The translations under genes were made by a program, and so were the position numbers. Below are positions 46,032 through 54,843 of a stretch of 64,000 nt of DNA, one piece after another (position 1 is the stretch's first letter; every line of letters begins with the position of its first letter). This DNA comes from Pirellulaceae bacterium (GTDB lineage Bacteria > Planctomycetota > Planctomycetia > Pirellulales > Pirellulaceae), in contig JAGYIQ010000002.1 in the NCBI GenBank assembly GCA_018402565.1, positions 558,001 to 622,000 of the forward strand, written 5' to 3'. Below the pieces are notes generated by a model. That model searched no databases, was not told where the DNA came from, and worked only from the letters and a program-made list of their open reading frames with translations.

Positions 46032-46045
46032 AGGAGGGCGGGAGG

Positions 46046-46615
46046 TTGAACCTAGCGGATATGTGGTTGAGTGCCTGGCCCGGTTTGCCGCGGCTGTGGC
46101 TGCGTGGCGATGGCTGGGCGCTGCTGCATGCGGTTTTATTCGCAGGGGCGTTAAATCTGGCGTTGATTCATACGTTTTTATGGCCCGAGTGGGCTCCTTT
46201 GCCCAGTCCACTGTGGATCTGGCCGATGCTGCTGTTGGTCTGGGCGGTGTGTGGATGGCATGGCGTGAGCCAGATCCCCGATCTGCTGCAAGTGCCTCAG
46301 GGCGCGCAGCCCCAGGCCGGACAACCCGACTTTTTGTCAGAGGCCCAGGCAGTTTATCTGCGTGGGCACTGGGAGGAGGCCGAGCTACTGCTGCGACGGC
46401 AACTGCACCATTACCCGGACGATATCCCAGCGGGGATGATGTTGGCCACCCTGTTGCGACACCAGGGCCAGTTGCTTAAGGCCCGACAGCACTTGCAGGA
46501 GCTGCAACGTTGGGACGCCGCCCAATGGTGGGAGTTTGAGATTGAGCGGGAATTCGCAGCCATCGAGCGAGCCCAGAACGAAGATTCAAGCGAATTGGCA
46601 GCAGATTTGCAGTGA
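46046..46615 (+). CDS. Small membrane protein with TPR-like C-terminus
   Basis: The protein has 189 residues from a TTG at 46046, preferred because GAGGAGG (46031-46037) is eight bases upstream; ATG 46061 lacks a well-spaced site. Two hydrophobic helices (about 24-44 and 55-72) are followed by a helical TPR-like part: FLSEAQAVYLRGHWEEAELLLRRQLHHYPDDIPAGMMLATLLRHQGQLLKARQHLQELQRW. It is probably anchored in the inner membrane with the TPR on one side for protein contact. It starts 14 bases after the barrel gene stop, so a functional tie is plausible. Confidence 0.75.
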   Translation: MNLADMWLSAWPGLPRLWLRGDGWALLHAVLFAGALNLALIHTFLWPEWAPLPSPLWIWPMLLLVWAVCGWHGVSQIPDLLQVPQGAQPQAGQPDFLSEAQAVYLRGHWEEAELLLRRQLHHYPDDIPAGMMLATLLRHQGQLLKARQHLQELQRWDAAQWWEFEIEREFAAIERAQNEDSSELAADLQ

Positions 46616-46805
46616 TTCGCCCCGAGCCGTCGACGGGTCGTAGGGAGGCTGCGGGCGTGGATCCCCACCTGAATTACCGGGAGGGAACCTCGCCGCCCGG
46701 GGCCCCACCTTGACCTTTCCCGTTTTTGCGGCACGATTAGCTAAGCGAGTCCAGTGACTAAGGATGGCATCGAGACCGCAGAACGCCATGTAGGGAGAAA
46801 AGATA

Positions 46806-49376
46806 ATGTACGAACGATTTACTGATCGAGCTCGCAAGGTGATGCAGTTGGCCAACCAAGAGGCCCACCGCTTCAATCACGAATACATTGGCACCGAACA
46901 CATCTTGTTGGGTTTGGTCAAAGAGGGTAGCGGTGTCGCAGCAAATGTCCTGCGGAACTTGGACGTCGATTTGCGACGCATTCGCAACGAAGTGGAAAAG
47001 TTGGTCCAGAGTGGGCCGGACATGGTGACTTTGGGTCGCCTGCCGCATACCCCTCGAGCCAAGAAAGTCCTCGAGTACTCGATGGAGGAGGCGCGCAACC
47101 TGAACCACAACTACGTGGGTACCGAACACGTGTTGCTGGGACTGCTCCGCGAGCAGGAAGGTGTGGCGGCCCAAGTATTGATGAATCTCAGCTTGAAGCT
47201 GGATGACGTCCGCGAGGAGGTCCTCAACCTGCTGGGACACGGTCTGGAGGGTGGCGAGAGTTCGGAGCGCGGTGGGCGGGAGGTCAGTTCCTCCGGCGGT
47301 GCTTCGGCCGAGAGTGGCTCATCGGCCGAGCGAAAAGGCGGCAAGTCCAAGACTCCGGCCCTGGATTCCTTCGGCCGCGACCTGACCGAATTGGCTCGCA
47401 ATGGCGAATTGGATCCGGTGATCGGCCGCGAACGCGAGATCGAACGCGCGATCCAAGTCCTCTGCCGCCGTACCAAGAACAATCCTGTTTTGTTGGGTGA
47501 AGCCGGTGTCGGCAAGACCGCGATCGTGGAAGGATTTGCGCAACGCTGCATCAACGGCGATGTCCCCGAAATCTTGACGGACAAGCGGATCGTGGTGTTG
47601 GACTTGGCGATGATGGTCGCGGGCACGAAGTACCGTGGTCAGTTCGAGGAGCGAATCAAGGCCGTGATGAACGAAGTTCGTCGGGCCAAGAACACGATCC
47701 TGTTCATCGACGAGTTGCATACCCTGGTGGGCGCCGGTGGTGCTGAAGGCGCCATCGATGCGGCGAATGTCCTCAAGCCGGCTTTGGCCCGCGGTGAGAT
47801 TCAATGCATTGGCGCGACCACGTTGGACGAGTACCGCAAGCACATTGAAAAAGACAGTGCCTTGGCCCGTCGTTTCCAAGAGATCATGGTCGACCCGACC
47901 ACGCCCGAACAGACTGTGAAAATCTTGCACGGCTTGAAGGGACGTTACGAAGAGCATCACCGCGTGCAGATCACCGATGACGCGATCGAAGCCGCGGTCG
48001 AACTGTCCAGCCGCTACATCACGGCTCGCTGCCTGCCGGACAAGGCCATCGACGTGATCGATGAGGCCGGTGCGCGCGTGCGAATTCGTTCTTTGGTCAA
48101 GCCGCCGGATCTGCAGGAGATCGATGAAGACATCGAACGACTGAACAAGGAAAAGGAAGAGGCGGTCGCTGAGCAAGACTTTGAGAAGGCCGCTGCATTG
48201 CGGGATCAGGCCGACAAGCTGCGAGCCAAGAAGGAACAGATCAAGCGCGAGTGGCGAGACAAGAGCCAGATCAGCGAAGGCTTGGTCGACGAAGAAGTCA
48301 TCGCTGAGGTCGTTTCCAAGATGACCGGCATTCCGCTGACGCGGATGAGCAGCGAGGACTCCTTGCGACTGCTAAAGATGGAAGACGAACTGCACGGGAA
48401 GGTCGTGTCGCAAGACGCCGCGGTCAAGGCCGTCTGCAAGGCCGTCCGCCGCAGCCGCTCCGGACTGAAAGACCCCCGTCGCCCGATCGGCTGCTTCATG
48501 TTCGCGGGTCCCACCGGTGTCGGTAAGACCTTGTTGGCCAAGGCCTTGGCCGAATTCATGTTCGGCGATCAAGATGCCTTGATCACCTTGGACATGAGCG
48601 AGTACATGGAGAAGCACAACGTCAGCCGCTTGATCGGTGCCCCTCCAGGCTACGTGGGTTACGAAGAGGGCGGTCAGCTGACCGAGAAAATCCGTCGCCG
48701 TCCCTACGCGGTTGTGCTGTTGGACGAAATCGAGAAGGCCCATCCCGATGTGTTCAACATGCTGCTGCAGGTCATGGAAGAGGGCCGTTTGACCGACAGC
48801 TACGGACGTAACATCGACTTCCGCAACACGATCGTGATCATGACCACCAACGTGGGCGCCCACGCGATCAAGAATGAAGCCCAATTCGGCTTGCCTGGCA
48901 CCAGCGATGATGCCAGCTTCGAGAGCATGAAGGAGCGGGTCCAAGACGAGATCGGCAAGGCCTTCCGCCCGGAGTTCATCAACCGCTTGACGAACGAAGC
49001 GATCATCTTCCGCCACTTGGAGAAGAAGGACTTGGTCTCGATCGTGCAGTTGGAACTGTCCAAGGTCCGCGAACGCTTGACCGAACGCGGTTACCACTTG
49101 GCCTTGAGCGAACCGGCTGTCGAGTTCTTGATCAAGAAGGGCACCAACCTGGACATGGGTGCTCGGCCCATGCGTCGGGCCTTGGAAAACTACATCGAAG
49201 ATCCGCTCAGCGAAGAGCTGTTGCAAGGTACCTTCGAAGGCAAGGCGCGGATCTTTGTCGATGTTGTCCGCAACGACGAAGGCAAGGTCAAGCACCTGAA
49301 GTTTGAAGGTCAAAACGGCGAAGCCGAACCTGCCACCGCCACCGCCGGCGGCGGAGAGATTGAAGTCGCCGAATAG
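46806..49376 (+). CDS. clpC: ATP-dependent Clp protease ATP-binding subunit ClpC
   Basis: A Hsp100 unfoldase that feeds proteins to ClpP; 856 residues. It has two Clp-N repeats (1-145: [19 protein letters not shown].. and [18 protein letters not shown]..), a Ser/Gly/Glu linker (about 148-183), a first AAA+ domain with Walker A GEAGVGKT (231-238), a UVR-type middle region typical of ClpC ([26 protein letters not shown]) and a second AAA+ domain with [17 protein letters not shown]. The middle region distinguishes it from ClpA and ClpB. The start ATG follows a GGGAGA site. No CtsR or McsAB genes are nearby. A strong terminator follows. Confidence 0.97.
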   Translation: MYERFTDRARKVMQLANQEAHRFNHEYIGTEHILLGLVKEGSGVAANVLRNLDVDLRRIRNEVEKLVQSGPDMVTLGRLPHTPRAKKVLEYSMEEARNLNHNYVGTEHVLLGLLREQEGVAAQVLMNLSLKLDDVREEVLNLLGHGLEGGESSERGGREVSSSGGASAESGSSAERKGGKSKTPALDSFGRDLTELARNGELDPVIGREREIERAIQVLCRRTKNNPVLLGEAGVGKTAIVEGFAQRCINGDVPEILTDKRIVVLDLAMMVAGTKYRGQFEERIKAVMNEVRRAKNTILFIDELHTLVGAGGAEGAIDAANVLKPALARGEIQCIGATTLDEYRKHIEKDSALARRFQEIMVDPTTPEQTVKILHGLKGRYEEHHRVQITDDAIEAAVELSSRYITARCLPDKAIDVIDEAGARVRIRSLVKPPDLQEIDEDIERLNKEKEEAVAEQDFEKAAALRDQADKLRAKKEQIKREWRDKSQISEGLVDEEVIAEVVSKMTGIPLTRMSSEDSLRLLKMEDELHGKVVSQDAAVKAVCKAVRRSRSGLKDPRRPIGCFMFAGPTGVGKTLLAKALAEFMFGDQDALITLDMSEYMEKHNVSRLIGAPPGYVGYEEGGQLTEKIRRRPYAVVLLDEIEKAHPDVFNMLLQVMEEGRLTDSYGRNIDFRNTIVIMTTNVGAHAIKNEAQFGLPGTSDDASFESMKERVQDEIGKAFRPEFINRLTNEAIIFRHLEKKDLVSIVQLELSKVRERLTERGYHLALSEPAVEFLIKKGTNLDMGARPMRRALENYIEDPLSEELLQGTFEGKARIFVDVVRNDEGKVKHLKFEGQNGEAEPATATAGGGEIEVAE

Positions 49377-49426
49377 CCGCGTGGCTGGGGATCGCTCCCA
49401 GCGGCAAAGCCCGAGACAACCAACTG

Positions 49427-49459
49427 ACTCCCGCAGCCAATCGCTGCGGGAGTTTTTTT
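49427..49459 (+). terminator. Rho-independent terminator of clpC
   Basis: A perfect 11-bp stem ACTCCCGCAGC / GCTGCGGGAGT with a 5-base loop is followed by a run of seven T, 50 bases after the clpC stop. A near copy lies at 54285-54317. Confidence 0.93.
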
Positions 49460-49483
49460 GTTTCTAGAACGTATCACGCGGCC

Positions 49484-49839
49484 GCGGTGTTTAACCGCAA
49501 CGCCAGAGGCGTGCGCGGTCGCCTTCAGATAGGACGCGGCGGCGGTGTTTAACCGCAACGCCAGAGGCGTGCGCGGTGGCAGATTAGATAGGACGTGGCG
49601 GCGGTGTTTAACCGCAACGCCAGAGGCGTGCGCGGCACCATGCTCGACTTGCCATACACGCAAGACACCGCAGCGACATTCACCCGCACCGCCGCCGGCG
49701 TGCGCGGTGGCAGATTAGATAGGACGTGGCGGCGGTGTTTAACCGCAACGCCAGAGGCGTGCGCGGCACCATGCGCGGCGTGACCGACACACAAGACTCC
49801 GAAGCGACGTTCAGCCGCACCGCCGGCGGCGTGCGCGGT
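49484..49839. repeat. Array of six hairpin-forming REP-like units
   Basis: Units of 36 bases start at 49484, 49542, 49601, 49673, 49732 and 49804. Four read GCGGTGTTTAACCGCAACGC then CAGAGGCGTGCGCGG. Two (49673, 49804) are divergent relatives with GCGACATTCACCCGC-type sequence. CCGCAACGCC and GGCGTGCGCGG pair as a hairpin. Spacers of about 22-36 bases are themselves partly repeated (AGATTAGATAGGACGTGGC). Confidence 0.9.
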
Positions 49840-50004
49840 ACCATGAACAAGTTCCGCGGTATGCAGCCATTCAAACCCTTTCGAGCCCAAATCTTGTTGA
49901 GATGCCTCAACCGCCGAGAGACCGACCGCATACCACTTTGCTGACGCATCTCCGAGCGAACACTTACCAAGGTCGGCTCCCAATCACAAACCAGCAGTGG
50001 GCAG

Positions 50005-50425
50005 CTGGTCGACATCCTCGCCCACCATCCGGGCTTGTCCCGGCGGGGCGATGACTGACCGGCTACCAGCCCACCCCCGAACACCCAAAAAGAAGGCACT
50101 TTGCCCCTTGGCCACACGGCCCACCATCCCGGGCTTGTCCCGGTGGAGGCATGAATGACCAGCTACCAGTTCCCCCCCAATAATCAAAAAGAAGGCGTTT
50201 TGCCTCTTGGTCACACCGCCCCGGTGGGTTTACCCCGCCGGAGCGAAAGTTTGGCAGCTAGACCGCTCCGCCCAACGATCAAAAAGAAGGCCCGTTGCCC
50301 CTTGGTCACACCGCCACCTTCGGCCTCGTGCCGATGGGGCGATGACTGACCGGCTACCACCCTCCCCCCAATAATCAAAACGAAGGCCCGTTGCCCCTTG
50401 GCCACACCGCCCACCAACAGGCTGC
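50005..50425. repeat. Four ~97-bp tandem repeats with AAAAAGAAGG core
   Basis: Four units, about 95-98 bases apart, each contain (AT)CAAAAAGAAGG, then TTGCCCCTTGG(T/C)CACACCGCC, then a GGGCGATGACTGACCGGCTACCA-like part. They differ in detail, so the array is old. A related inverted pair lies at 54171-54246. Confidence 0.88.
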
Positions 50426-50640
50426 GGTGAAACATCGCCCCGCGGCCACTCACCGCCATACCGTGTGTACAACTCCAAGCATCGCAGAACACACCTCCCC
50501 CAATTGCGGTCTCGGTGGAGGTTGAGCAGCTAAACCACCGTGGCACTCGACCGCCCAAACCGCACGCCGTCGCCTTCTAGCCTGTCAAACTTTCGGTCCA
50601 ACGACACGAGGTCATTGGGGCCGCTGGGATCGCGTGACAT

Positions 50641-51073
50641 CCCACTTTCAGGCAGAGGGCGAATAGGGTACGGAGGGCGACCGCCTGAAGGCGGAACTAC
50701 GAGCGGCGGGACCTCGCTTCGGTAAGCCTTCGTTAGGCCGGCCCTCAGCGTTTCCATTGGTCACGTTTTGCGACTGGACGGCCCCGCTCGTAGTCCCGCT
50801 CTCAGGCATAGGGCGAATGGGGTACGGAGGGCGGCCGCCTAAAGGCGGAACTACGAGCGGCGTGACCTCGCTTCGGTGAGCCTTCGTTAGGTCGGCCCTC
50901 AGCGTTTCCATTGGTCACGATTTGCGACTGGACGGCCCCGCTCGTAGTCCCACTTTCAGGCATAGGGCGACTAGGGTTCGGAGGGCGACCGCCTAAAGGC
51001 GGAACTACAAGCGGCGGGACCTCGCCTCAGTGAGCCGTCGTTAGGCCGGCCCTCAGCGTTTCCATTGGTCACG
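50641..51073. repeat. Three tandem 154-bp repeats
   Basis: Units begin at 50641, 50795 and 50949 (CCCACTTTCAGGCA or CCCGCTCTCAGGCA), exactly 154 bases apart; the third is cut off after TTTCCATTGGTCACG. Inside each is CCGCCTAAAGGCGG, a perfect palindrome in copies two and three. The short open frames in this region (METLRA..) follow the repeat and are not genes. Confidence 0.92.
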
Positions 51074-51331
51074 TCTCGCGGCGAGTTGTCCCCGCTCAGT
51101 TCCTTCACCCAAGGGTTGTACCAAGCGATCTATTGGCACCTGATCGAGCGGATCGCCGAGCAGTTGAAGTCGAGTGAACTGCGCAATTCGACGATCTACG
51201 AATTCAATCCCGACGTCGTGTACGTGCCACCGCGGCAACGGGCCAAGTCAAAGTCCGCTGGGCGGACCGAGCAACCCACTCTGCCGACGGGCATCCCGCC
51301 ACCGGAGGAAAAATCATTCGCGGAAAAATGA
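51065..51331 (+). pseudogene. 3' remnant of an unidentified gene cut by the 154-bp repeat
   Basis: The frame opens inside the last bases of the 154-bp array. From about 51095 it reads like real protein (FTQGLYQAIYWHLIERIAEQLKSSELRNSTIYEFNPDVVYVPP) and then a Lys/Pro-rich tail ending in a stop at 51331. Codon use matches the neighbourhood. I cannot assign a family. The likeliest reading is the C-terminal end of a gene whose front was lost when the repeat array formed. The following 280 bases (51332-51612) hold no recognisable gene. Confidence 0.45.
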
Positions 51332-51612
51332 CCGCCAAAAAGTCGCACCTCTCGCGGCCAATAAAAACGTCCTTTCAGCAGCGACCCAAACCGCTTGCCT
51401 GGCGGCCGGTCTATCCTCAGCCCGTCCCACGCGACCAAAAATCACTGCCGCCCGTCGGCTCATCTGCTCTGTCGACGCGAAACAGCCCTGTCTTCCGCCT
51501 CCCAATCTGACCGCTGGGGCTAAAATCGCCCTATCTTTCGGTTAGCGAACCCCATGCCAATCCGCGGTCGCCCAGCGGCAGCTCCCGGCCTAATCCTCAG
51601 AATCGGGGTTAT

Positions 51613-52596
51613 TTACGGGGTATTCTTGAACGCATTTTCGCCGTTAGTCTGTCTATCCAGCAGTCTATCTAATTGCGAAGATACCGTGTTCGCAATTTGA
51701 GCTGCCTTGTCGGGCGTACGGTATAATTTCAACAAATCCAAGACCTCTTGCTTCAGGGCCGGGATCTCCTCAGATAAATTTTCAGGAACTTCAATCTTTG
51801 AACTGCGCCAAATTCCATGAATTTCATACCAATCAAGAACGTCTAATCCTGAGCCTGGTGATCCTGTATACGTGTAACTGAATACCAGAAAAACTGGAAT
51901 GTCATACCGCAATAAATGGATTGGATAGCGAGGAATAAGATTTGGGTCGTCGGGTTCATTCAAAAATGTCGATCCGAGTAATAGTGGCGGACCGCCGACA
52001 GCTTTATCGGACACCTCATGCAACACGACAAGTAGCAACGCGGTCTGCTCATACACTATTCGAGTTTCAGGAGAAATCCTGATGTACTCTCGGATAACAT
52101 CATGACCATCGTGCTTTCCGAGGCTGACAATCGCATTTGCAACATCAATCACGACAGCCGGATTCCAGTCACGTCCTGTGGCTGGCGGCATCTGATTTAT
52201 CAATCTTAGAAGATCTCGAAGTTCGTTCTCACTGATGCGATCGCAGTTGATTGGAGCCCCCGCCCCCCCAAAGGTGGTGATTGTATTACCTTTCGAATCG
52301 AAATGCAGCTCTCCCAAAGTTGGAAAATCCGACCGATCGTTCGTACCATAGTACCAAACCTCCACGGCCCCAGAATTCTGGACGGCATCTGGTCGCTGAT
52401 CAAGTCGAACGCCGTTCATGTCAAGTACTTTGCTGGCTGAACCTAACAAGCTCTCAACCTTTTGCTTATTGTCGCCGGGCTTAATTTCAGCCAATTTGGC
52501 GGCAAAGGTTCTTCTTTCCAGTTCGCCGTCTTGAGCACGTAAAATCGAAACTGCGATGACGAAAATCAGGAACACAATGAGTCGCGTTAACTTCAT
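51613..52596 (-). CDS. Secreted protein of unknown function downstream of the RHS tip
   Basis: The protein has 327 residues from the ATG at 52596, which begins a clear signal peptide (MKLTRLIVFLIFVIAVSILRAQ). The first domain (AAKLAEIKPGDNKQKVESLLGSASKV..VEVWYYGTNDRSDFPTLGELHFDSKGNTITTFGG) resembles the BamE/SmpA small fold. The remainder (WNPAVVIDVANAIVSLG.. to DRLLDRQTNG) is helical and unassigned. Base composition is clearly richer in A+T than in the neighbouring housekeeping genes, suggesting recent acquisition. It starts 41 bases after the RHS stop on the same strand, so it could be a partner such as a periplasmic immunity protein; that is speculation. Confidence 0.7.
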   Translation of the reverse strand: MKLTRLIVFLIFVIAVSILRAQDGELERRTFAAKLAEIKPGDNKQKVESLLGSASKVLDMNGVRLDQRPDAVQNSGAVEVWYYGTNDRSDFPTLGELHFDSKGNTITTFGGAGAPINCDRISENELRDLLRLINQMPPATGRDWNPAVVIDVANAIVSLGKHDGHDVIREYIRISPETRIVYEQTALLLVVLHEVSDKAVGGPPLLLGSTFLNEPDDPNLIPRYPIHLLRYDIPVFLVFSYTYTGSPGSGLDVLDWYEIHGIWRSSKIEVPENLSEEIPALKQEVLDLLKLYRTPDKAAQIANTVSSQLDRLLDRQTNGENAFKNTP

Positions 52597-52637
52597 GACT
52601 GATGCCTCAGAAATGTTGCCAAAACACAGGATAGGTT

Positions 52638-54050
52638 TCAATACGGAACCGGAGCAGCTAATTGAATTCCCAGACTCCATCCTTCGGATCCGCTTACATC
52701 AGTTTCCTTAATTGGATCGCAGCAACAGTCCCAGATGGAGGCCAATTTCCGTCGGAACTTTTGCGCATTCTCCCAACCCTCTGGTGTTCCAGATTCACAT
52801 TGCAACGTCGGCAGGCGTTGAGCAGTTGCTACATGATTATGCAGAGGATTTCTCTTCTTAGGAGTGTGCCAATAGGCCCAAGGAGGAGCGGTTAAGATGT
52901 AATCCTTAAGGAACGCAACCTCACCTGTGATCGTGCCCGAACCAAAGGATTTTTCAGGCAAGTTCCCGATCTTGAATAAATCGACACCGTTAGGATGATG
53001 CCTTTTGTTGCCCCAGACATAAATCACACCATCTCTTACCTCCCATGCTTCGTAGTAACACAGATGGTCTCTTCCGTGTGAACCCTCTGCATCGCAAGTC
53101 GTATGCTCAATATCAAGCTCAACTTTTTGGACTATATAGCCATACAATCCCGTAGCCTCACCGCCGTCCGGTATATCAACAATGTGCCACTGCATTTTAG
53201 CTGAAGCTTCACCACATGGTGTGTCTGGCTTCGGCATTTGCTTAACATCCCAGCCAAACGAGTATCGTCGTTTTCCCGTAGGGTCACTTTCACTTACCCC
53301 AAAATACCCTCGGTACAAACTCATCCCATCCACATACCCCAACGGATCCCTGGTCACAAACCCACCCGTCGCGGGATCGTACCAACGAGCCCGAAAGTGG
53401 TAGAGTCGCAAATCGCCATCCCATTCACGCCCAGTGTAGGTGTACCTGTTGGCATAAGTGCTGCTGCTACGAACGGTGCCGTTGGCGGCGTAGATGCCGA
53501 GGGTGCCGTAAGCGCTGTAGGAGTAGCGTTCAACCAACGTCCCGGCGGCGTTGGTGAGTCCGACGATGGAATACTGTTGGTTGCGATGATAATAAAGTGC
53601 GTTGTCGCCGGTCGTCGGCAAAGTCGTAGTTGTACCTGTATGACGCAGGATCGGTTCGTCCACGTAGCCCTCGTAGCCCAGGCAGTCGGCGTAGACGTAA
53701 CGGTAGGTCGGTGAGGAGGTGACGGCCCCCCGAGCGTAATCAGCGATCACTTGTTGTCCCGCGTGAACGTAAACCACATTGCCACTGGAATGGCTGCGGG
53801 AGACTCGGCGCCCAAGTGCATCGTATTCAAACGTGACTTCCAAACTACCGGCTGAACCATTGGTGTCGGCGCCGCGGAGTTGATTGTCGAAGTTCCAATC
53901 CAAGTTCAACGCGGGAGCAGACAGTGTGGCTGGACGCGACGTTTGGTTGCCCTTCACGTCATAAGCCAACTTCCCGGCCGAGAAATCCAAGACCGCCATG
54001 GTAGGGTGGAAAGTCACGATATCACCTTTTTCGTCCTCGCAGCGGATCAT
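52638..54050 (-). CDS. RHS repeat core and variable C-terminal tip (5'-truncated)
   Basis: The protein has 470 residues. YD-repeat sequence is visible at the start (FEYDALGRRVSRSHSSG), then the conserved RHS core end (YTYTGREWDGDLRLYHFRARWYDPATGGFVTRDPLGYVDGMSLYRGYF). After the SESDPTG junction there is a unique 200-residue tip rich in Trp, Cys and His (MQWHIVDIPDGGEATGLYG.., HHPNGVDLFKIGNLPEKSFGSG, SIWDCCCDPIKE). Full RHS proteins exceed 1000 residues. Here an in-frame stop lies at 54117-54119, so only the last YD repeats and tip remain. The tip family is not recognised. The tip part is A+T-richer than the core, as is usual for exchanged toxin-like ends. Confidence 0.85.
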   Translation of the reverse strand: MIRCEDEKGDIVTFHPTMAVLDFSAGKLAYDVKGNQTSRPATLSAPALNLDWNFDNQLRGADTNGSAGSLEVTFEYDALGRRVSRSHSSGNVVYVHAGQQVIADYARGAVTSSPTYRYVYADCLGYEGYVDEPILRHTGTTTTLPTTGDNALYYHRNQQYSIVGLTNAAGTLVERYSYSAYGTLGIYAANGTVRSSSTYANRYTYTGREWDGDLRLYHFRARWYDPATGGFVTRDPLGYVDGMSLYRGYFGVSESDPTGKRRYSFGWDVKQMPKPDTPCGEASAKMQWHIVDIPDGGEATGLYGYIVQKVELDIEHTTCDAEGSHGRDHLCYYEAWEVRDGVIYVWGNKRHHPNGVDLFKIGNLPEKSFGSGTITGEVAFLKDYILTAPPWAYWHTPKKRNPLHNHVATAQRLPTLQCESGTPEGWENAQKFRRKLASIWDCCCDPIKETDVSGSEGWSLGIQLAAPVPY

Positions 54051-54170
54051 CTGCGCGGCAGAATCGTAGGTAAATGTATTTAGGTTGGGGACAAGTCTGA
54101 CTGGGGTACAATTAAGTTATACCCACCGTCGGGGCCAAAAGCTACAGAAATCTGGGGCGTGGGGCGATTT

Positions 54171-54246
54171 GGCCAAGGGGCGACGACCCTTCTTTTTGGA
54201 TGTCCCCCACAATGATCAAAAAGAAGGATCGCTGCCCCTTGGTCAC
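54171..54246. repeat. Inverted pair of the AAAAAGAAGG repeat family
   Basis: GGCCAAGGGGCGACGACCCT.. and its inverted relative ..AAAAAGAAGGATCGCTGCCC CTTGGTC face each other around a 12-base loop, forming a stem of about 30 bp. The sequence belongs to the same family as the 50005-50425 array. Confidence 0.85.
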
Positions 54247-54284
54247 AACGGCCCTAACTGGCAAGCCAGTGGGGGTGCGATAAA

Positions 54285-54317
54285 ACTCCCGCAGCCAATG
54301 GCTACGGGAGTTTTTCT
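54285..54317. terminator. Terminator-like hairpin, near copy of the clpC terminator
   Basis: ACTCCCGCAGCC AAT GGCTACGGGAGT forms a 12-bp stem with one mismatch, followed by TTTTT on the plus strand. It lies at the 3' end of the minus-strand gene 54316-54795 and differs from the clpC terminator at only a few positions. Confidence 0.7.
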
Positions 54318-54795
54318 ATTTAAGGAACAAATTCGCAAGCTTTTGTGCCCGTAAGACAATCGTCGATGTGCTTTCCATAACTCGGTCAACCTCGCGCTCA
54401 CGTGCATCAACCACCAACCAATTAGCGATACGGTGCTTCAGCTTCGTGTCATCGCTTCGAAACTCACCGTGACGTATTTCCAGTATCCAGATCAAGGCAT
54501 CCTTTTCCAATGGATCGGTGGGCGTTGGATCCGATTCTAGATAGTCGAGGCAGGCATCTAGATAGAATCGAAAACAACGCCAGGGCATCCAATACAAATC
54601 GTGAATACGAGAGAGTCCATCAGCGCGGAAAAGCTCCAAAGCTTCCGCCCTCGACTTGCCGGCAAACTGCTCATAGGCTGCTTCACCATCGAGTCCCAAA
54701 TCCCCTCCGAATTGACCTGTTGTCATGAATGTGATGAAGTGATCATACCACACTCCATGCCAGTCGGATTCGTCTGGAATTTTCGACTCAACCAT
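54316..54795 (-). CDS. Orphan protein of unknown function
   Basis: The protein has 159 residues, acidic, no signal peptide or membrane helix. It is rich in aromatics and likely all-helical (WHGVWYDHFITFMTTGQFGGDLGLDGEAAYEQFAGKSRAEALELF, DLYWMPWRCFRFYLDACLDYLESD, DALIWILEIRHGEF). I do not recognise a family. Its size, cytoplasmic character and position beside an RHS tip resemble immunity genes of polymorphic toxin loci, but it lies upstream of the RHS gene, not directly after it. It may equally be a leftover of the sequence bordering the repeat island. Confidence 0.6.
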   Translation of the reverse strand: MVESKIPDESDWHGVWYDHFITFMTTGQFGGDLGLDGEAAYEQFAGKSRAEALELFRADGLSRIHDLYWMPWRCFRFYLDACLDYLESDPTPTDPLEKDALIWILEIRHGEFRSDDTKLKHRIANWLVVDAREREVDRVMESTSTIVLRAQKLANLFLK

Positions 54796-54843
54796 GTGCT
54801 TCGCGCTCTCAAATGCCTCACTGACAGCACGCGAAAAAGCGGT

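Noticed and set aside
46712..46740. Promoter TTGACC..ATTAGC before clpC
   Set aside because: The -10-like hexamer is weak and the spacing (18-20) ambiguous, so it is not listed as a feature.
49484..49839. Possible CRISPR array from regularly spaced 36-bp repeats
   Set aside because: Spacers vary in length (22-36 bases), are partly repeated themselves, and repeats diverge; hairpin units fit REP-like elements better.
49549..50558. Several minus-strand frames of 76-145 codons
   Set aside because: They run through the hairpin and ~97-bp arrays with repeated Arg/Pro/Leu-rich sequence that follows the DNA repeat; not real coding.
50530..50911. Two similar short minus-strand frames (METLRA..) that look like paralogous genes
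   Set aside because: They coincide with the 154-bp direct repeat and their similarity is that of the repeat; no ribosome-binding site and no family.
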